Positions 1 to 6,505 of a DNA stretch of 14,945 nucleotides are shown here, piece by piece. The DNA is taken from positions 1 to 14,945 of the forward strand of contig JACQGW010000322.1 in NCBI GenBank assembly GCA_016199325.1. The letters run 5' to 3'. Every line of letters starts with the position of its first letter. Within the stretch, counting starts at the first letter, position 1. The notes below the pieces were generated by a model. The model searched no databases. It was not told where the DNA came from and saw only the letters and a program-made list of their open reading frames with translations. Position numbers and translations under genes: made by a program. Source of the stretch: Chloroflexota bacterium. GTDB taxonomy: Bacteria; Chloroflexota; Dehalococcoidia; JACQGW01.

Positions 1-27
1 GCCTACGAGTGCCCACCGTAAGCCGGG

Positions 28-177
28 GAGATTCTTCGCTGCGGCTCAGCATGACGGAGAGGGAGGAAACCCGATGATCGTCAACACGCAGCCCAGGCTC
101 GCTGCGGTGCAGCATGACAGCCTCCACCGAGTTCCTACGAGTTCCTACGAGTTCGCTCACTGCGGCTCAGCATGACG
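28..177. repeat. Three copies of a short dispersed REP-like repeat
   Basis: Three related copies of a core close to tcgctgcggctcagcatgac lie at about 28-57, 95-121 and 149-177. The first is preceded by gagattct. The middle copy is degenerate (gctgcggtgcagcatgac). A related, fully palindromic version lies at 3557-3588. Two direct copies of gttcctacga (131-150) precede the third copy. The spread of one short motif in non-coding DNA suggests a mobile or REP-like family. From memory, similar sequences are frequent in environmental genomes, but I could not search for them. Confidence 0.7.
74..175 (+). other. 33-codon leader ORF repeating the start of the downstream methyltransferase gene
   Basis: The ATG at 74 is preceded by gggagg (61-66, spacing 7), a better Shine-Dalgarno match than the one before the real gene at 194. 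The first nine codons (MIVNTQPRL) are identical in protein to the start of the gene at 194. The frame then runs into a dispersed repeat and stops at 173-175. It is either debris of a duplication of the gene's 5' end or, less likely, a translated leader peptide that affects the gene at 194. No independent function can be seen. Confidence 0.55.
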
Positions 178-193
178 GAGAGGAAAGAAACCG

Positions 194-1726
194 ATGATCG
201 TCAACACGCAGCCCAGGCTTCAGCTCGTTCCCGATGAGGCCATCGACACCATCCACAGGGCTTCCCTCCGGATCCTCGCCGAGATCGGCGTGACCTTCCT
301 CTGCGAGGAGGCGCTCGACGTGCTCGAAGCGGCGCCGGGGACCCGGGTGGACCGGGAGACCCAGGCGGTCACCTTCGACCCGGCGGCCGTCGAAGCCGCG
401 GTTGCCCTGCTGCCGCCCTCCTTCACCGTCCACGCTCGGAACCCGAAGCGGACGGTGACCATCGGCGGGGATAACGTCGTCTTCTCACCCGCCGGCGGCT
501 GTCCCTATGCGGTGGACGCCGAGCGCGGCCGCCGGCCGGGCCGGCTCCAGGATCTCATCGAGCTGATCAAGATCGCGAGCTCCATCGACGAGCTGGACAT
601 GGTCGGCGCCGGGATGGTCGAGCCGCAGGACGTGCCGGTAACACTGCGGCCGGCCGTGGGCCGGTATCTGTCGGCGAAATACTCCGACAGGCCCTCCAGC
701 ATCGGGGCGCTGGCGCCGTCGCCGGGCGACATCGACCGCGACATCCGCGGCGATTTCCGAGCGGTGGTCCAGGCCCTGTTTGGCTCCGACTGGGATCCGG
801 TGAAGAAGCCCGTCGTCACTGGCGGCATGGCAGCGCTCAGCCCGCTCTGCTTCGACGATCGGGTCTCCCGGTCGGCGATCAACCAGGCACACTTCGGCCA
901 GCCGTTCTTCGTCGGCTCGGCGCCCATCGCCGGCCTGTCGGCGCCCATCACGCTGGCCGGCGCGATGACGCAGCACAACGCCGAGGTGCTCGCCGGCATC
1001 ATGCTCGCCCAGGCCGTCCGGCCCGGCTGCCCGGTCATGTACGGCACCGTCGTGACGGTCGCCGACATGAAGGCGGGGGCGCCCATCTACGGGAGTGCCG
1101 AGCACGCGCTCTGTCTGAGCATCGGCGCTCAACTCGCCCGGAAATACGGCATCCCCTCACGGAGCCCCGGCGTCATGACGGACGCCAAGATTCCCGACGT
1201 GCAGGCCGGCTACGAGCAGATGCTCATCCTCTTGAACGCCTTCCTTGTCGGCAACCACTGCATTAACCATGCAGCCGGTCTGCTGGAGTCGTTTCTGACG
1301 AACTCCTACGAACTGATGGTCATCGACGCCGACCTGATCGGCATGCTCCGACGCATCGCCGAGGGCGTGCCGGTGGACGACGAGCAGATCGCCCTGGAGG
1401 TCATCAAGGAGGTCGGCCCCCAGGGGATGTACCTGACGACCGACCACACCTACAGGCACTATCGGACCGCCTATTTCGAGCCGCGGCTGGCCGACCGCCT
1501 GCTCTACAACGATTGGGCGAAACGAGGGAGCAAGACCATCGTCGAGCGGGCGACCGAGCGATGGAAGGAGCTGCTGCACGGCTATGTCGCGCCCCCGATC
1601 GAGCCGCACGCCGAGCAGTTCCTCCGCGAGCTGATTCTCCGCGACGAGGCGTCAATTCCCATCGGCGAGCGCGAGGAGTGGCCACGCGAGCTGGTCGACC
1701 TGGAGCGAGCGGCCCTCCAGGTGTAA
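194..1726 (+). CDS. MttB-family (trimethylamine methyltransferase-like) protein, copy 1, non-pyrrolysine
   Basis: This is a 510-residue member of the trimethylamine:corrinoid methyltransferase (MttB) superfamily, full length for the family. Members are cytoplasmic TIM-barrel enzymes that move a methyl group from a quaternary or tertiary amine to a corrinoid protein. Seen here: an N-terminal helical segment (HRASLRILAEIG, 21-32), SPAGGCPYAVD (98-108), a conserved APSPGDIDRDIRGDF core (174-188), AQLARKYGIPS (312-322), TDAKIPDVQAGYE (329-341) and LRRIAEGVPVDDEQIA (385-400). There is no in-frame amber codon, so this is not a pyrrolysine enzyme; the characterised non-Pyl relatives include glycine betaine methyltransferase (MtgB). 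The substrate is unknown. The start at 194 fits the family alignment with copy 2 and follows an A/G-rich gagaggaaag ribosome site. A near-identical start lies 120 bases upstream. The next gene is a paralogue on the same strand, 118 bases away. I see no corrinoid protein gene nearby. Confidence 0.93.
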   Translation: MIVNTQPRLQLVPDEAIDTIHRASLRILAEIGVTFLCEEALDVLEAAPGTRVDRETQAVTFDPAAVEAAVALLPPSFTVHARNPKRTVTIGGDNVVFSPAGGCPYAVDAERGRRPGRLQDLIELIKIASSIDELDMVGAGMVEPQDVPVTLRPAVGRYLSAKYSDRPSSIGALAPSPGDIDRDIRGDFRAVVQALFGSDWDPVKKPVVTGGMAALSPLCFDDRVSRSAINQAHFGQPFFVGSAPIAGLSAPITLAGAMTQHNAEVLAGIMLAQAVRPGCPVMYGTVVTVADMKAGAPIYGSAEHALCLSIGAQLARKYGIPSRSPGVMTDAKIPDVQAGYEQMLILLNAFLVGNHCINHAAGLLESFLTNSYELMVIDADLIGMLRRIAEGVPVDDEQIALEVIKEVGPQGMYLTTDHTYRHYRTAYFEPRLADRLLYNDWAKRGSKTIVERATERWKELLHGYVAPPIEPHAEQFLRELILRDEASIPIGEREEWPRELVDLERAALQV

Positions 1727-1767
1727 TTCTGGATCGGTCTACGGAAAGACCGAACCGCCAAGGACGA

Positions 1768-1815
1768 GGTTTCTGGTTTCTGGTTGGGGAAGGAAACAAC
1801 CAGAAACCAGAAACC
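1768..1815. repeat. Perfect 19-bp inverted repeat between the two MttB genes
   Basis: The arms at 1768-1786 and 1797-1815 are perfectly complementary (ggtttctggtttctggttg and its reverse complement) around a 10-base loop (gggaaggaaa). Each arm is itself a near-tandem repeat of tttctgg. A partial copy (ttgctggtttctggttc) lies after the second methyltransferase at about 3399-3416. As RNA it would form a very stable hairpin 29 bases before the start of copy 2, so it could attenuate or partly terminate transcription, or protect an mRNA end. There is no following U-run, so a classical intrinsic terminator is doubtful. Confidence 0.85.
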
Positions 1816-1833
1816 CAGAACCACAAACCCCGT

Positions 1834-1839
1834 AGGAGG
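1834..1839 (+). promoter_or_regulatory. Ribosome binding site of MttB copy 2
   Basis: A consensus aggagg lies five bases (ccccc) before the ATG at 1845. It is stronger than the site before copy 1, so copy 2 may be translated better. It lies outside the upstream hairpin. Confidence 0.85.
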
Positions 1840-1844
1840 CCCCC

Positions 1845-3377
1845 ATGATCGTGAACAGGCAGCCCAGGCTCGAGCTCGTTTCCCACGAGGCCGTCGAGGT
1901 CATCCATCGCGCCTCGCTGCGGATCCTCGCCGAAGTCGGCCACGCCTACCTCTGCGACGAGGCGCTCGACCTCCTCGAAGCGCTGCCGGGCACGCGCGTC
2001 GACCGCGACCTTCAGCGGGTCACCTTCGACCCGGCCGCCGTCGAGGCGGCCGTTGCCCAATTGCCGGCCACCATCACCGTCCACGCCCGCAATCCGAAGC
2101 GGACGGTGACCTGGGGCGGCGACAACGTCGTCTTCAGCCCGACGGGGGGCTGCCCCTTTGCGGTGGACCAGGAGCGCGGCCGGCGGACCGGCCGCCTGGA
2201 GGACGCCATCGAGCTGACGAAGCTCTGCGCATCGATCGACGAGCTAGACATCGTCGGCAGCGGGTCGGTCGAGCCGCAGGACGTGCCGGTGACGCTCCGG
2301 CCGGCCGTCGGCCGGTATCTGTCGGTGAAGTACTCGGACAAGCCCGCACGGATCGGCGCTCTGGCGCCGTCGCCGGGCGACATCGATCGCGACATCCGGG
2401 GCGACTTCCGGACGGTCGTCGAGATCCTCTTCGGCTCCGATTGGGACTACGTGCAGAAGCCGATCTCGGCCGGCGGCGTCAACCCGCTCAGCCCGCTCTG
2501 CTACGACGATCGCGTCTCCCGGACGATCATCGATGAGGCGCATTTCGGCCAACCGCTCTTCATCGCCCCCGCCGCCATCGCCGGGCTCTCGGCGCCCATG
2601 ACGCTGGCCGGGGCGATGGCCCAGCACAACGCCGAAGTGCTGGCCGGCATCATGCTCTGCCACGCCGTCCGGCCCGGCAACCCGGTCACCTACGGCACGG
2701 TAACGGCGGCCGGGGATATGAAGACCGGCCTCCCGCTCTACGCCGGCGCCGAGCACGTCCTCTGCCTGAGCATCGGCGCCCAGCTCGCTCGGAAATACGG
2801 CATCCCGTCGCGGGGCGGCGGTGCGATGACCGAATCGAAGGTCCCCGACGTCCAGGCGGGCTACGAGCGGATGTTCCTCCTGCTGTCGTCCATGCTCGTC
2901 GGCAACAACCTCATCACGCACTCCGCCGGCGTGCTGGAGTCGATGCTGACAGCCAGCTACGAGCTGCTGGTCGTCGACGCCGACCTGATCGGCATCCTTC
3001 GGCGGATCGCCGACGGCGTGGCGGTCGACGACGAGCAGATCGCCCTGGAGGTCATCAAAGAGGTCGGCCCCCAGGGCATGTTCCTGACCACCGAGCACAC
3101 CTATAGCCACTACCGGCGCGCCTACTTCGAGCCGAGACTGGCGGACCGCCTGCTGTACAACGATTGGGTCAAGCGTGGGAGCAAATCGATCGTCGAGCGG
3201 GCCACCGAGCGTTGGAAGGAGCTGCTGCAGAGCTACGAAGCGCCTCCGCTCGACCCGCACGCCGAGCAGGCGCTCCGCGAGCTGATCCTGCGCGACGAGG
3301 CGTCGATCCCGAGCGGCGACCGCGAAGACTGGCCCCGCGAGCTGGTCGGTCTGGGACAGGTGGCGCGTCTGGCGTGA
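1845..3377 (+). CDS. MttB-family (trimethylamine methyltransferase-like) protein, copy 2, non-pyrrolysine
   Basis: Also exactly 510 residues, it aligns without gaps to copy 1; 77 of the first 100 residues are identical. It is a cytoplasmic TIM-barrel methyltransferase-family protein without an in-frame amber codon. The APSPGDIDRDIRGDF block (174-188) is unchanged. The segment after the conserved VQAGYE differs: AFLVGNHCINHAAG in copy 1 is SMLVGNNLITHSAG here (349-362), and PSRSPGVMTDAKIP is PSRGGGAMTESKVP. This clustering of changes fits different substrates after a tandem duplication (inference). The start has a perfect aggagg. It probably shares a transcript with copy 1, subject to the intervening hairpin. 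It ends facing the HD-GYP gene, with a 393-base repeat-rich gap between them. Confidence 0.93.
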   Translation: MIVNRQPRLELVSHEAVEVIHRASLRILAEVGHAYLCDEALDLLEALPGTRVDRDLQRVTFDPAAVEAAVAQLPATITVHARNPKRTVTWGGDNVVFSPTGGCPFAVDQERGRRTGRLEDAIELTKLCASIDELDIVGSGSVEPQDVPVTLRPAVGRYLSVKYSDKPARIGALAPSPGDIDRDIRGDFRTVVEILFGSDWDYVQKPISAGGVNPLSPLCYDDRVSRTIIDEAHFGQPLFIAPAAIAGLSAPMTLAGAMAQHNAEVLAGIMLCHAVRPGNPVTYGTVTAAGDMKTGLPLYAGAEHVLCLSIGAQLARKYGIPSRGGGAMTESKVPDVQAGYERMFLLLSSMLVGNNLITHSAGVLESMLTASYELLVVDADLIGILRRIADGVAVDDEQIALEVIKEVGPQGMFLTTEHTYSHYRRAYFEPRLADRLLYNDWVKRGSKSIVERATERWKELLQSYEAPPLDPHAEQALRELILRDEASIPSGDREDWPRELVGLGQVARLA

Positions 3378-3499
3378 CGGGGGTTGGGGGAGGGCGGGTT
3401 GCTGGTTTCTGGTTCGGGGCGAGAGAGGTGTTCCGCGCAGACGCGAAACGAGCGGCTTGGGGATTGGCAAGTTGAGCGAGTGTGACTGGGAGGCAGGGG

Positions 3500-3532
3500 A
3501 CCGGGCGCTGAAGCGCCAACTACGAACCGGGG
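3500..3532. repeat. Dispersed repeat, copy at 3500
   Basis: This 33-base element (core gggcgctgaagcgccaac) matches 10370-10402 at 30 of 33 positions. The core contains ggcgctgaagcgcc, an inverted repeat with a four-base centre. Both copies are intergenic and in the same orientation. Confidence 0.8.
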
Positions 3533-3556
3533 TAGCTTCCGGGTGAGGACCACCGT

Positions 3557-3588
3557 CTGTCATTCCTCGCTGCGGCTCGGAATGACAG
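3557..3588. repeat. Palindromic dispersed repeat
   Basis: The 10-bp arms ctgtcattcc (3557-3566) and ggaatgacag (3579-3588) are perfect complements around the loop tcgctgcggctc. The loop and right arm match the repeat family seen three times at 28-177, and here both halves of the palindrome are intact. Confidence 0.8.
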
Positions 3589-3703
3589 CGAAGCGCCGGT
3601 CCACATCCTCGCGCGTGAGATGGGTGTCGTGGTGTGCCTCGCCCAATGACCTGGATCCACATGCTACGGGGACCGCCCCCGCTTCGACGCTACCGGCGTC
3701 TCC

Positions 3704-3730
3704 GTAGGGGCGATCCCCCGTGGTCGCTCC
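3704..3730. repeat. gtaggggcga-type dispersed repeat
   Basis: An imperfect inverted repeat: ggggcga (3707-3713) pairs with tcgctcc (3724-3730), with one G-T mismatch. It is found once in the window. I recall this sequence type as common in intergenic DNA of environmental bacteria, but that was not checked. Confidence 0.5.
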
Positions 3731-3770
3731 CGTCTCCTTCGTTGTGCCCGACCCATTCGTCCGGCGGGCG

Positions 3771-5102
3771 TTACGCCTGGGCCGTAGACAGCTCGACCGT
3801 CTGCGGGACGAACGTTCGGCCTGGTTCCCTGGTCGTGGTGAGATCGTCGGGACGCACGGCCCGCTCGAAGGCCGCGACCACTTCCGGATCGAACTGCTTG
3901 CCCGACATGCGGCGCAGCTCGAAGATCGCTCGTTCGTAGCTCATCGCCGGCCGGTAGGGACGGTTGGACGTCATGGCGTCGAAGGCGTCGGCGACGGCCA
4001 TGATGCGGGCGCCGAGCGGAATCTGCTCGCCCCGCAGGCCATGCGGGTAGCCCGCGCCGTCGTATCGCTCGTGATGGTACAGGATGAAATCCCGGCCGTC
4101 ACGATAGTCGCTGAAGCGGCCGACGAAGTCGGCGCCGTGCTGGGCGTGGCGCCGCATCTCGGCCATTTCATGCTCGTCCAGCGGTCCGGGCTTGTGCAGC
4201 ACGCCGGACGGCACGTTGAGCTTGCCGACGTCGTGAATGCGCGCCGTCCGAACGATGAGATCCATCTGCTGCGGCGTGAACCGGCCCAACCCCTGCGCCA
4301 TCCGGCCGGCGTAGAAGGCCACGCGCTCGGAATGCTGCGCTGTATAGTGGTCGCGAGCGTCGATCTCGGTCGCCAGCCCTTCGAGCGCCCGGATGGTCTC
4401 CGTCCGAACCATGAACGTCGAGCGCACGGTCATGTACATCGTCACGACCGGGAAGACCATCACCAGGCTCGCCGGCGGCGAGTACGAGAAGACGACGACG
4501 GCGACGGCGGCGGCGACGAGCAGCCCGCCGTAGAGCGGCGCCAGTTGGCGAACCCGAATGAGCCAGCCGCTCAGGAACTCCTGCTGCTGCTGGACCAGAC
4601 CCACGATGGCGGTCATCAGCCCCGCGTTGACCAGGAAAAAGGTGAGGGCGGCCAGCAGCAGGCCCAGCCCGTTCTCCGGCGTTCGCAAGAGTGGGAATCC
4701 CCGGTCAAAGGGAGCGTAGACGAAACCGGCGGCCGCAATCGAGAGCACATAGGTCGCGGCGTTGAACACCATCTGATACCAGCGGCAAGGACAGCCCCAG
4801 CGCGGCAGCACCGTTGCGACTACCATGCCGAGGGCAGCAATCCAGATGGCCGTCACCTGCCCGACCGCCAGAAGCGCCGCGAACGCCACCGAGGCGCAGA
4901 GGTTGAACTTGATCGTATGAGAGAGGTCGACGGGGCGAATCCGGGCAGCGGTGAATGCAACCACGCCGAGCACAACTGCCAGGGCCGTCTCCGCCGTCCA
5001 CCCGACCGGCCCGGCCGGCGGCAAAGAAGCAAAGAGGATCGCGCCGGCGAGCAGCGTTACTGTGCCGACAAACACCTGCGCTTGAAGCGGCAATACACGC
5101 AT
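3771..5102 (-). CDS. Membrane-anchored HD-GYP cyclic-di-GMP phosphodiesterase
   Basis: A 443-residue protein. The N-terminal half (about 7-225) is hydrophobic, with several membrane segments (about 8-26, 38-53, 66-98, 112-130, 145-170, 188-207, 211-226), and probably acts as an uncharacterised membrane sensor. A short linker leads to an HD-GYP domain at about 248-417. Catalytic motifs are intact: AQHSER (H257), IHDVGK (H290-D291), HHERYDGAGYPHGL (343-356) and AVADAFDAMTSNRPYR (369-384). HD-GYP domains hydrolyse cyclic-di-GMP to pGpG or GMP, which lowers the second messenger and usually favours motility over biofilm. Activity is therefore likely, though the sensed signal is unknown. The ATG at 5102 follows aaagggg. 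A small secreted-protein gene lies 79 bases upstream on the same strand and could be co-transcribed. Confidence 0.93.
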   Translation of the reverse strand: MRVLPLQAQVFVGTVTLLAGAILFASLPPAGPVGWTAETALAVVLGVVAFTAARIRPVDLSHTIKFNLCASVAFAALLAVGQVTAIWIAALGMVVATVLPRWGCPCRWYQMVFNAATYVLSIAAAGFVYAPFDRGFPLLRTPENGLGLLLAALTFFLVNAGLMTAIVGLVQQQQEFLSGWLIRVRQLAPLYGGLLVAAAVAVVVFSYSPPASLVMVFPVVTMYMTVRSTFMVRTETIRALEGLATEIDARDHYTAQHSERVAFYAGRMAQGLGRFTPQQMDLIVRTARIHDVGKLNVPSGVLHKPGPLDEHEMAEMRRHAQHGADFVGRFSDYRDGRDFILYHHERYDGAGYPHGLRGEQIPLGARIMAVADAFDAMTSNRPYRPAMSYERAIFELRRMSGKQFDPEVVAAFERAVRPDDLTTTREPGRTFVPQTVELSTAQA

Positions 5103-5156
5103 ATGGTGCCCCTTTACGTCGAACTCAGCACTCGAAGAGTGCGCCTTCCCACATGT

Positions 5157-5185
5157 CCCATATGTAACGAACAGGAATGGGTCAA
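5157..5185 (-). promoter_or_regulatory. Possible sigma-70-type promoter for the HD-GYP gene
   Basis: Reading the minus strand, ttgacc (5185-5180, five of six to consensus) is followed after 17 bases by tatggg (5162-5157, three of six). The -35 overlaps the stop of the small secreted gene. The -10 is poor, so the two genes may simply share a transcript. Confidence 0.3.
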
Positions 5186-5418
5186 GGACGCGCGGCCTTG
5201 CTCATGCCGTGGGCAGAGGATTCCCGCGCTCGATCAGGTACTGTGAACGAGTTTGGCTGAGGCATTGGCGTGTTCGGATGGGGCGCGATGCCGGCTTCCA
5301 TGGGCGGCGGCGAGCAGCACCACTCGATCCCGGCGTTCGCGACCTGCCCCGTGGTTAGGATTGACCCCGCCCAGAGAAGTGCCCCGAGAAGCCCACCTGT
5401 AACGATTCGACGACGCAT
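5182..5418 (-). CDS. Small secreted protein of unknown function
   Basis: 78 residues starting at the ATG at 5418, which follows a near-perfect ggagggagg (5432-5424) with five-base spacing. A longer in-frame start at 5514 exists but lacks this signal and would bury the signal peptide. The N-terminus is a typical Sec signal peptide: MRRR, a hydrophobic core (about 6-22), then likely cleavage after QVANA. The mature part is about 50 residues, begins GIEWCC with two adjacent cysteines, and is rich in proline and polar residues. I do not recognise the family. It lies 79 bases upstream of the membrane HD-GYP gene in the same direction, so a role in that sensor's signal is possible but unproven. Confidence 0.65.
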   Translation of the reverse strand: MRRRIVTGGLLGALLWAGSILTTGQVANAGIEWCCSPPPMEAGIAPHPNTPMPQPNSFTVPDRARESSAHGMSKAARP

Positions 5419-5473
5419 ACTAGCCTCCCTCCAGAGCTTCCGCACGGGCAGCCGACGTTTTCGGCGCCTGTTT

Positions 5474-5507
5474 GGCGTAGCATACGCCGCCTTTTGAAAA
5501 TGCACAA
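5474..5507 (-). promoter_or_regulatory. Possible promoter with an overlapping palindrome before the small secreted gene
   Basis: On the minus strand ttgtgc (5507-5502) and tatgct (5484-5479) are spaced by 17 bases in a locally AT-rich stretch. The -10 lies in a perfect short palindrome, ggcgta-gca-tacgcc (5474-5488), which could be an operator. Promoter matches are modest (three and four of six). Confidence 0.4.
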
Positions 5508-5681
5508 CTACCAATTAGTACCAGGGAAGGGCCTGCCAGTCTGGCTAGCCTGTTTAGGGGATAGCAGCCAGGCCGACGTCAGCGGTCATTTGCTCGACCG
5601 GGGTGCCGCCCACTACAATGGTGGTGCATAGAGCGGTCTGCGCAAGGATTGACCAGACGACCAACCGATGTTCTTGTCGCC

Positions 5682-5714
5682 TTCCTTGGCGATCTTGGCG
5701 CCTTGGCGGTTTGT
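5682..5714. repeat. Dispersed ttggcgatcttggcgcc-type repeat
   Basis: This 33-base element is repeated in inverted orientation at 14913-14945 with 31 of 33 identical bases. It lies 32 bases before the Crp/Fnr-type gene, within its likely leader. It is built from repeated cttggcg units. A fragment (gaaccgccaagga) appears at about 1752-1764. Confidence 0.85.
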
Positions 5715-5730
5715 CCTCTGGAGGGATCCA

Positions 5731-5740
5731 GGGAGGAGGT
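5731..5740 (+). promoter_or_regulatory. Ribosome binding site deciding a GTG start
   Basis: gggaggaggt lies six bases before GTG 5747. It selects that start over in-frame upstream ATGs, which would add residues encoded by the dispersed repeat at 5682-5714. Confidence 0.8.
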
Positions 5741-5746
5741 CGAGTT

Positions 5747-6406
5747 GTGACGCCAGTGCTGAAGCCGGGCGACTTGCGGGCGATTCCCTACTTGCGCGAG
5801 CTCGCCGAACCGGCGCTCGCGCGCTTTGCAGCCAAGGTCAGCATCCGCCAGTACGAACCGGGCGAGTCGGTCATCCATGAGGGCGACCCCTGTGGCGGCC
5901 TCTTCTATGTGCAGATGGGACGCGTCCGCATCTTCAAGACCTCCATCGAGGGCAAGGAGCAGGTGCTCCACTACATCGGCGCCGGCGGCACCTTCAACGA
6001 CGTCCCGGTCTTCGACGGCGGCCCCAATCCGGCCAACGTCAGCGCGCTGGAGCCGGCGGCGCTCGTCCACGTCCGGCGGGAGGACCTGCTCGACCTGATC
6101 GCGACCGAGCCGGTGGTCGCCCACACCGTCATTCGGATCCTGGCCGCGCGCCTGCGCCATCTGGTCGGCCTCGTCGAAGACCTCTCGTTTCGGCACGTCA
6201 CCAACCGCGTGGCCAAGATCCTGCTCACGCATTTCTCCCGGCCGGACGCGCCCAGGATCACGCAGCAAGAGATGGCGGCCATGGCGGGGACCGCTCGGGA
6301 GATGGTCGGCCGCGCCCTCAAAGGGCTGGAGCAGGACGGCGTCATCCAGATCGATCGCGGCCGCGTCGTCATCCTCGACCGAAAGAAGCTGGAGCAACTG
6401 GTCTAG
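5747..6406 (+). CDS. Crp/Fnr-family transcriptional regulator
   Basis: 219 residues from GTG 5747, the usual length for the family. The N-terminal cyclic-nucleotide-binding-like barrel spans about 8-118 (PYLRELAEPALARFA, then YEPGESVIHEGDPCGGLFYV at 36-55 and GRVRIF at 58-63). A long dimer helix follows (about 120-148), then a winged helix at about 150-219 with ITQQEMAAMAGTAREMVGRA (171-190) as the DNA-contacting helix-turn-helix. The phosphate-binding pattern of cAMP-binding Crp is not obvious (GTFNDVPVFDGGPNPANVSA), and the N-terminal cysteine cluster of Fnr is absent. The ligand is therefore unknown; redox, NO or other small-molecule sensing is possible. It stands alone on the plus strand. 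Divergent control of the secreted protein/HD-GYP pair, or of the aldolase and M20 genes, is possible by position only. Confidence 0.92.
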   Translation: MTPVLKPGDLRAIPYLRELAEPALARFAAKVSIRQYEPGESVIHEGDPCGGLFYVQMGRVRIFKTSIEGKEQVLHYIGAGGTFNDVPVFDGGPNPANVSALEPAALVHVRREDLLDLIATEPVVAHTVIRILAARLRHLVGLVEDLSFRHVTNRVAKILLTHFSRPDAPRITQQEMAAMAGTAREMVGRALKGLEQDGVIQIDRGRVVILDRKKLEQLV

Positions 6407-6505
6407 AGCGGTGAGCAGGAACATTGACCTGGGGAAGAGGGCGGGAGACGTGACCTGGCCTCCGCCGGCCCCTGGCCCCTGACCTCCGCCCCCCGCTCTA
6501 GCCCG

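Larger units (their letters stand above)
3378..3770. other. Non-coding convergent intergenic region rich in dispersed repeats
   Basis: No convincing gene is seen in these 393 bases. They hold a partial tttctggtt-type repeat (about 3399-3416), the ggcgctgaagcgccaac-type repeat (3500-3532), a palindromic repeat (3557-3588) and a gtaggggcgatcccccgtgg-type repeat (3704-3730). It lies between the stops of the second methyltransferase and the HD-GYP gene. One of the hairpins may act as a transcription end, but none has a clear T-run. Confidence 0.6.

Noticed and set aside
28..177. CRISPR-like array
   Set aside because: Copies are few, unequal and irregularly spaced, without unique spacers of constant size.
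194..3377. Pyrrolysine-containing MttB enzymes
   Set aside because: Both genes are open for their full length without an internal in-frame TAG, and no pyl genes are nearby.
2244..3662. 472-codon minus-strand open frame
   Set aside because: It lies opposite the second MttB gene, which has clear homology motifs. Long antisense frames are expected at this GC content, and the translation is rich in R, D, H and G without motifs.
3720..5246. 508-codon plus-strand open frame
   Set aside because: It is antisense to the HD-GYP gene with its intact catalytic motifs; its composition is typical of a shadow frame.
6403..6501. Inverted ctagagcgg / ccgctctag pair as a two-way terminator between the regulator and aldolase genes
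   Set aside because: The arms are only nine bases with about 80 bases between them and no T-runs.
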